Program-made: the position numbers and the translations under genes
Notes under the pieces: generated by a model
What the model was told of the DNA's origin: nothing
Database searches by the model: none
Seen by the model: the letters and a program-made list of their open reading frames with translations, nothing else
Shown here: positions 13,231-18,763 of the stretch, piece by piece
Layout of the letters: each line of letters begins with the position of its first letter
How positions within the stretch are numbered: position 1 is the first letter of the stretch
Assembly (NCBI GenBank): GCA_026713285.1
Contig: JAPOOT010000482.1
Location: 1-18,763, forward strand
Origin: Gemmatimonadota bacterium
GTDB taxonomy: Bacteria > JAAXHH01
DNA length: 18,763 nucleotides
Direction: 5' to 3'

Positions 13231-16173
13231 TCACGCGATTTGCCTTCTGATCAGTTCCTTGAATACTCCGTCGATTTCCTTGAGTTCGTTGAAGGAACCG
13301 CTTTGCACGACTTTTCCGGCCTTCAGCACGTAGATGCGGTCGGCCTGTTCCAGCGTGGACAGGCGGTGGGCGATGACGAGGCGGGGGGAAGTCAGGGCGG
13401 CAAGGTTCCGCATCACCCTGGCCTGGTTTTCATTGTCCAGCCAGTTCGTCGCCTCGTCCAGCAACATGATGCGCGGGCTGCCGATCACCGAGCGGGCGAT
13501 GGTGATGCGCTGACTCTCACCGCCCGCCAGGACAGACCCGCTGGCGCCCACCATGGTCATCATGCCCATGGGCATGTTCTTGATCTGGGCTTCGACTTCG
13601 GCGGTCCGGACCCCGGCCCATACTTCCCCGGTCGACACGCCGTCATGGTGGCTGACCAGGTTGTCCCAGATATCCTGGGGATGAAGCCCGACCGACTGCG
13701 GCACCGCGCCGATCTTCCGGCGCACCTGTTTCAGATTCAGGTGCCTCAGGTCGCGCCCGTCGTAATACACCGCACCGGCGGTCGGCCAGTCGATACCGAG
13801 GGCTAGCCTGAACAGGGTGCTCTTGCCGGCGCCGGATTCACCGGCGATCGCGACGAATTCGCCGGGATGGGCGCGAATCGTGACGTCGTCGAGAATCAAC
13901 GGGCCGTCGGGATCGTAGCGGAAGGTAACGTGGTCGAACAGGATGTCACCGCCCAGATATCCGACCGGTTCTCCTTCCGTTCCGGTTTCAGGAGCTGCGG
14001 CCAGCAACGGGTGCATCTGCTCGAAGGCCGGAAGCATGGATGCCATGGCGCCGAAGGATTCGCCGAGCCGGGCGATGGCGGACTGGAAAACGATAAAGAC
14101 GGTGTATACAACGAGAAAATCGCCGACCGGTATGTTGCGGTCTCCCGTCTCCATCACCGCAAAAAGGAGTACTCCGCCGGCAAGAAAGGGAAGCGCGGCG
14201 CCAAAGGCCCTCGAATGTCCCTCGATGGCGCCCAGTTCGATCTCCGCGCGCTTCTGCTTACGGTAATCCCTCGCCCAGATGGCGTAAGCCGACCCTTCCG
14301 CGTTGTCCATTCGCAGCTTGGAGATACCGCCCACGATCTGGAAGAGCCGGCCGGCCACGCGCCGCGCCGCCCTGATCATCCACCCATACGGTGTAATCTG
14401 ACGCAACCCCAGGACCACGGTGACCAGCAGCGAAGCCAGGCTGAAGAAGAGGGTGACGACTCCGAGGCTGGAATCGTAGAAGAAGATGACACCAAAAACC
14501 GGAAGCAGAAAAACGATCGACAGCAAGCTGTTGGCGACGACGCCCCGCAAGCCATCGCGGAGATGCTGAAACGTCATGCCCGACATGGCCAGATCGCCGG
14601 CAGGATGGCGGTGCAAAATACCGGACGGAAGGCGCATCAGGCGATCCCAGAAGGCGGCTTCGACCCGGGATGCCGAGCGCCCCTCGAGCCGCATCATCGC
14701 CGTGCTCTGAAGCAGGTGCAGCAGCGCGCCGAGCAGACCGAACGCCGCTACCGCCACGGCCACGGCATACAGGGCTCCCGCGCTGCCGCCCGCCGATATG
14801 TGATTCGCAACAAACCCGAGGGCAAGCGCCGGCAACAGTCTGATTATGCCGTATGGAAGTCCGGCAATTACCAGACGTGCCCAATCCGAGGCTGATCCGC
14901 GCAGGGCGATGCCCAGCAGATCCGCCGGCTTCACGTCCCCCGACGGCAAGGGCTGATAGAACATCCAGGCTTCCCCCGCCAACTTTCCCGCGCGGTCCGC
15001 CGTTATCCGTACGCTGCGTTTGCTGACCGGGTCGATTTCCCGGTATCGCCCGAACATGCCCGGCAGCAGTGCCACAGGTTGGCCGTCCTCGGCGCGGAAT
15101 GCCAGCAGCGCGTTACTGTCGCCGTGCCACCAGTTGTCGTCGGCACTGAGTCGCACGCGCCGGGCGCGGACGCCTGACGCATCAAGAACGTCAACGAGGC
15201 CGACCGGAGTATCGGAAGGTCCCGAGCGCGCCGGAATCTCGAAGTCGAGTCCTTCATGGCGGCCGATCATACGCAGGGTATCCGCCAGCGCCGTGTCCTC
15301 GATACCTGCATCCCGGTCGATCGGAAGGTCGTAGATATTGTAGAGCCGTTGCCGCGCGGTTTTCTCGGCTGTTCGGCGGCTTGCTGTCCGCGCGCGTTCG
15401 AGATTGACGGCATCGACCACGACCAGCCGGCGGTTCAGACGTTCCAGGGTGAAAGCGACCGCGTGAAAAGAGGCGAGGGCCGGAAGCAGCTTGCCTTGCT
15501 CCGCCAGTGTTTCCGTGGACTGGCCCGTCAGTGTCACCTCGTCGAACAAGGTGAGCCAGCTTGTCCGTGCCAGCGGGATGACCGCTTCGTTTGGACTGCC
15601 CGGCCTGGCACGCTCCGCCGTGTCGACAATCCCCATGAACAGGCTCGCACCGGTCGGCGGTTCGGATACCCAGACCACGCCGCGCCGTACAGACAGGGTA
15701 CAGGGGGTCAGGGTCTGCGTCATGCCGGGTTCGGCCAGCGCGGACGGACGGGGAAGGGGTATGGCGAAACGCGCCAGTGTTTCCGTAATGGCGGTCAGCC
15801 AGGTATCAGTCTGCTCTGCCAGTTCCGATGGATCTACCCGGGACAGAAGGGAAGCCGGCAGACGTTTCAGCAGGGTGCCTGGCAGTCCCTTGGCGATGAT
15901 GCTGAGCGTGGTGTCTTCGTCGCTGCCTCGCCGGTCCGGGGCGACCCCCGGCAGCAACCAGCCCGATTCCCGGCGCATCAGGTGCTGCGGCGCCGCCTGC
16001 TCCACCCCGTCCCTGAATTCGACCAGGAACAGATTGACGGCGCCCTGATCGATGAACCAGACACAATCCGGTTCGTCGAGGCCGACCGGCAGGTTGCCCG
16101 CGCAGGGCACGGATTCGCTGAATCGACCGGCAAGCGCGGCTATTGAAGTGTATTCCGGCTTTGTATTTGGCAT
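13231..16173 (-). CDS. NHLM-type ABC transporter, permease/ATPase without C39 domain
   Basis: This 980-residue protein belongs to the larger of the two ABC proteins typical of NHLP/Nif11 RiPP clusters (NHLM ABC2 type). It has a long N-terminal region (about 1-430) without a peptidase, containing VWFIDQGAVNLFLVEF and GWLLPGV, which recall a cupin or cyclic-nucleotide-binding fold. A transmembrane domain follows at about 430-715, then an ATPase with Walker A GESGAGKST (778 onward), Q-loop VPQSVGL, Walker B IMLLDEATNWLD and the switch His in VIAHRLST. The ABC signature reads LAGGESQ instead of the usual LSGGQ, so activity may be asymmetric with the partner. Its start ATG shares one base with the upstream stop (TGATG), showing translational coupling with the C39 exporter. 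Together they probably secrete the mature peptide. Confidence 0.93.
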   Translation of the reverse strand: MPNTKPEYTSIAALAGRFSESVPCAGNLPVGLDEPDCVWFIDQGAVNLFLVEFRDGVEQAAPQHLMRRESGWLLPGVAPDRRGSDEDTTLSIIAKGLPGTLLKRLPASLLSRVDPSELAEQTDTWLTAITETLARFAIPLPRPSALAEPGMTQTLTPCTLSVRRGVVWVSEPPTGASLFMGIVDTAERARPGSPNEAVIPLARTSWLTLFDEVTLTGQSTETLAEQGKLLPALASFHAVAFTLERLNRRLVVVDAVNLERARTASRRTAEKTARQRLYNIYDLPIDRDAGIEDTALADTLRMIGRHEGLDFEIPARSGPSDTPVGLVDVLDASGVRARRVRLSADDNWWHGDSNALLAFRAEDGQPVALLPGMFGRYREIDPVSKRSVRITADRAGKLAGEAWMFYQPLPSGDVKPADLLGIALRGSASDWARLVIAGLPYGIIRLLPALALGFVANHISAGGSAGALYAVAVAVAAFGLLGALLHLLQSTAMMRLEGRSASRVEAAFWDRLMRLPSGILHRHPAGDLAMSGMTFQHLRDGLRGVVANSLLSIVFLLPVFGVIFFYDSSLGVVTLFFSLASLLVTVVLGLRQITPYGWMIRAARRVAGRLFQIVGGISKLRMDNAEGSAYAIWARDYRKQKRAEIELGAIEGHSRAFGAALPFLAGGVLLFAVMETGDRNIPVGDFLVVYTVFIVFQSAIARLGESFGAMASMLPAFEQMHPLLAAAPETGTEGEPVGYLGGDILFDHVTFRYDPDGPLILDDVTIRAHPGEFVAIAGESGAGKSTLFRLALGIDWPTAGAVYYDGRDLRHLNLKQVRRKIGAVPQSVGLHPQDIWDNLVSHHDGVSTGEVWAGVRTAEVEAQIKNMPMGMMTMVGASGSVLAGGESQRITIARSVIGSPRIMLLDEATNWLDNENQARVMRNLAALTSPRLVIAHRLSTLEQADRIYVLKAGKVVQSGSFNELKEIDGVFKELIRRQIA

Positions 16174-18386
16174 CAGTTCGACCTGACCAGCTTGTAGTAC
16201 GCGCCTTCCCGATCCGCGATCAACTCGTCGTGCGTACCGCGTTGCACGGTGACGCCCTGGTCCATCACGATGATTTCATCGCAGTCCCGCACGGTGCTCA
16301 GCCGGTGCGCCACGATCAGGCAGGTGACGCCGCGACGCCGCAGCGCATCGTCGACATACTCCTCTGTCGCGGCATCGAGTGCGCTGGTGGCCTCATCCAG
16401 AATGAGCAACGTAGGATTGCCTACCAGCGCACGGGCGATTTCAAGCCGTTGCCGCTGGCCGCCGCTGAAATTCGCCCCGCCTTCTTCGACGAGGGTCGCA
16501 TATCCCTTGGGTCGGAGCAGGATTTCGTCATGAATCTGGGCATCTCGTGTCGCATCAAAGAGGACTTCATCCGGAATGGCCGGGTTCCACAACGTGATAT
16601 TGTCGCGCAGGGAAGCGGAAAAGAGCACTATCTCCTGGTCCACCATGGAGATGGACTGCCGCAGCACTTCTTCTGGTATCTGATCGCGCGGATGACCATC
16701 ATCAAACAGGATTTCACCCGACCAGGGCTGGTAGACACCCGAAACCAGACGCGCCAGGGTCGACTTGCCGGAACCGCTGGGACCGACCACGGCAACGCGC
16801 TGCCCCGGCTTGATCACGAGGTTGAAGTCTTCTATCAAAGGCCGTCTGCTTCTATTGAAACCGAAGGTGACGTTGCGCAGTTCGAGCTGGCCCGCGAGTT
16901 GAAGCCGGCCGTTGAACGTGGGGATCGACTCCGATTCCGGGCTTCTGCGGCTGAAAACAGGATCTTCATCGGCTTTGGAGATGTCCTCGAGGCGCTGCAT
17001 ATCGGTTTCGAGGGCCTGGCGGCTTTCGGAAAACTCCAGAAAACGTTCAACGGGACCCAGAAACATCTCAGCCAGGATGTAGAACCCGACGAGCGTCCCC
17101 AGCGTCATAGAGCCATTCATGACCAGGATGCCGCCGATACCGAGAATCGCTGCGCTGCGCAGGGCATCGACAAGCCCCGGAAGGGAGGTGTTGACGGCGC
17201 CCAGTTCGGAATAGAGTTGGCGCGCGCGCAATTCAAGGGCCTGTTGACCGCTCCACCGCGAAAAAAAACGGTCATCCGCTCCTGTCATGCGCAGATTGTC
17301 CGCATGACTCAGCATCTGCATGCCGAGGCCGATCAGCAATCCCTGCTCGCGCCTCATCGTCTGGCTTCGAACGGCACGCAAGGCATTGAGCAAGTGGGCG
17401 AGCATACCTTGCAGCAGAGCCAGCAGGAGCACTATCAGCGTGAGCAGGATATCGTAGGCGAACATGGCAACGAGGAACACCACGCTCATGGACATGTCGA
17501 TAACGAGCACCAGGAACCGATCGGCCAGGTTCTTCGCGACTCGGTCGGTGGATGAGACCCGATCGGTCAAGTCGCCCGCCAGCCTGTGAGCAAAAAACTC
17601 CACCGGCAGCCGCAGCACCCGCGCCATACCGCGGCTGTAGCCAATCACCGAAACCCGGACCGCGAGCCGCTTGAGGAACCGGTGCTTGAGCAGGGTCAGG
17701 ACGTATACCAGGACTCCGCCGCCAAGCAAGGCGGTTACCAATCCGCCCCAGGGCCCGTGCCTTTCCATGACGTCGTCGATGAAAACGCTGAGCGAGGCGG
17801 GAATGACCAGCGTCAATAACGTCAACATGAGACCGCAGGCAATCACCCCGGTAAGCAAGCGCCATGATCCGGCAAGCAGGGCGCCCAGTTGCCTGAACAA
17901 GTCGGGCTGCTCGCCCCCGGGCGTGAAATCGTCGCCGCACTTGAAGCGAAGGGCAATGCCGCTATAGCCCTTCTCGAACTCTTCAGCGGATATCCTGCGC
18001 CGCCCCGTGGCCGGGTCGTTCAGATAGAAATACCGGCCATCTATTCCTTCGAGGACCAGGAAATGGCTGTATTGCCAGAACAGAATCATTGGCAACGGCA
18101 ACATGTTCAGTTGATCGGCCCGTACGCTGAGTCCATTGCATTCGAGGCCATAATGCCTGGAGGCGCGCAGAATACTTGCGGCGCTGCTGCCGTCCCGGCT
18201 CACCTCGCATTTCTCGCGCAATTCGGTAAGCGGCACCCATCTCCCGAAGTATCCCAGCACGATGCCGAGACAGGCGGCGCCGCATTCCGAAGCATGCATC
18301 TGCAACAGTACCGGCGTGGTTATCCGCTGATCCGATTTGTCTGAAGAGGTCTTGTTCCCGGCCCGTTTGGCGCTGACTGTCGACAT
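16173..18386 (-). CDS. NHLM-type ABC exporter with N-terminal C39 leader peptidase
   Basis: This 737-residue bifunctional exporter cuts the leader after a double-glycine-type site and transports the peptide across the inner membrane. The C39 domain (about 20-150) shows Gln29 (oxyanion hole), catalytic Cys35 in ASECGAACL, His108 in QYSHFLVLEG and Asp124 in YLNDPATG, all intact. A six-segment transmembrane domain follows at about 165-465. The ATPase has Walker A GPSGSGKST (535-543), signature FSGGQRQRLEIAR, Walker B LLILDEATSALD and VAHRLSTV. The natural substrate in this window is the precursor ending AVSAG. The start lies one base after the stop of the HlyD-like gene, and its stop overlaps the next start, so the three secretion genes form one translational unit. 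Confidence 0.95.
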   Translation of the reverse strand: MSTVSAKRAGNKTSSDKSDQRITTPVLLQMHASECGAACLGIVLGYFGRWVPLTELREKCEVSRDGSSAASILRASRHYGLECNGLSVRADQLNMLPLPMILFWQYSHFLVLEGIDGRYFYLNDPATGRRRISAEEFEKGYSGIALRFKCGDDFTPGGEQPDLFRQLGALLAGSWRLLTGVIACGLMLTLLTLVIPASLSVFIDDVMERHGPWGGLVTALLGGGVLVYVLTLLKHRFLKRLAVRVSVIGYSRGMARVLRLPVEFFAHRLAGDLTDRVSSTDRVAKNLADRFLVLVIDMSMSVVFLVAMFAYDILLTLIVLLLALLQGMLAHLLNALRAVRSQTMRREQGLLIGLGMQMLSHADNLRMTGADDRFFSRWSGQQALELRARQLYSELGAVNTSLPGLVDALRSAAILGIGGILVMNGSMTLGTLVGFYILAEMFLGPVERFLEFSESRQALETDMQRLEDISKADEDPVFSRRSPESESIPTFNGRLQLAGQLELRNVTFGFNRSRRPLIEDFNLVIKPGQRVAVVGPSGSGKSTLARLVSGVYQPWSGEILFDDGHPRDQIPEEVLRQSISMVDQEIVLFSASLRDNITLWNPAIPDEVLFDATRDAQIHDEILLRPKGYATLVEEGGANFSGGQRQRLEIARALVGNPTLLILDEATSALDAATEEYVDDALRRRGVTCLIVAHRLSTVRDCDEIIVMDQGVTVQRGTHDELIADREGAYYKLVRSN

Positions 18387-18387
18387 C

Positions 18388-18763
18388 CTATGTCCGCCTC
18401 ATCAGGAAGAGTCCGATGGGAGATTGCCTGCCGAGTTCGATGACAACCCGGCATTTCCTTCCCGCGAGGGAATCCGGATCAAGACTGTCTTCAAGCGCTG
18501 TTTCGAGCGCTATATCGATACGGTGCACGGACACCGGCGCCGCGGACTCAAACGCGGCGGGCCCTCCGGAAAAGGGTACGGCGCCAATGGCCCTGACCGT
18601 TCCACCCAGCGCGCCTGTTCCCCCGTCCGCCGCGTCGAACTCGATTGCCACCGGCATCCCGGATGCGATATGGGGAGCGATTTCGCTGTTGACCCAGACG
18701 AGGACCTGTACGGACCCGCCGCCCTCGGGCAGGACTTCACCTTGCTCGACCAGTACGCCGTCC
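18388..18763 (-). CDS. HlyD-like membrane fusion protein of the NHLM secretion system, C-terminal part
   Basis: The gene runs off the right edge of the window; 124 residues of the C-terminal part are visible in frame from 18762. The sequence begins DGVLVEQGEVLPEGG, the lipoyl-like turn expected of HlyD-family adaptors. It continues with a beta-barrel-like segment (SVQVLVWVNSEIAPHIASGM, PVAIEFD, GGTVRAIGAVPFS) and ends with CRVVIELGRQSPIGLFLMRRT. An internal ATG at 18657 could be mistaken for the start, but the homologous region clearly continues upstream of it. The protein should link the inner-membrane ABC exporters to the outer envelope. It stops one base before the C39 exporter start. Confidence 0.85.
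   Translation of the reverse strand, partial: DGVLVEQGEVLPEGGGSVQVLVWVNSEIAPHIASGMPVAIEFDAADGGTGALGGTVRAIGAVPFSGGPAAFESAAPVSVHRIDIALETALEDSLDPDSLAGRKCRVVIELGRQSPIGLFLMRRT

Overview
The window is GC-rich, densely coded bacterial DNA without rRNA, tRNA, CRISPR arrays or recognisable insertion sequences. It joins two unrelated blocks. The sugar-acid metabolism genes (enolase-superfamily enzyme, uronate-dehydrogenase-like epimerase, SDR, NHL-repeat protein, DUF3311 plus sodium:solute symporter) resemble gene content of uncultured marine or sponge-associated phyla such as Latescibacterota, Poribacteria or Entotheonella. That assignment is inference from gene content only, and no marker gene is present.

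Block 1 (about 1-5194) holds catabolic and transport genes. A truncated enolase-superfamily enzyme and an NAD-dependent epimerase lie on the + strand and overlap by ATGA. An SDR on the - strand converges on them. An NHL-repeat protein follows on the + strand, then a two-gene transporter (DUF3311 small membrane protein and SSS-family symporter).

Block 2 (about 5280-18763) is a RiPP (ribosomally made, post-translationally modified peptide) cluster of the NHLP/TOMM type. A short + strand gene (5421-5672), with its own TTGACA promoter and strong ribosome binding site, encodes an 83-residue precursor. It has a nitrile-hydratase-like leader, a double-glycine-type AG site, and a core of only five residues, LCCCW. 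A long - strand operon converges on it across a hairpin that can terminate in both directions. In transcription order the operon encodes: an HlyD-like secretion protein (partial), a C39 peptidase ABC exporter, a second NHLM-type ABC transporter, an NHLP-leader-like domain fused to a class II terpene-cyclase-like domain, an AlkB-type di-iron membrane hydroxylase fused to a degenerate GlnE-like adenylyltransferase region, a fused E1-like/YcaO cyclodehydratase, and an unrecognised 372-residue protein.

The likely logic is as follows. The YcaO fusion binds the leader and converts the three contiguous cysteines to thiazolines. The hydroxylase, terpene-cyclase-like protein and unknown protein tailor the product or act on a lipid partner. 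The C39 exporter cleaves after Gly78, and the ABC/HlyD machinery exports the product. The most novel points are the leader-enzyme fusion, the AlkB-GlnE fusion and the pentapeptide tri-cysteine core. Short tandem duplications also sit at three gene 3' ends.
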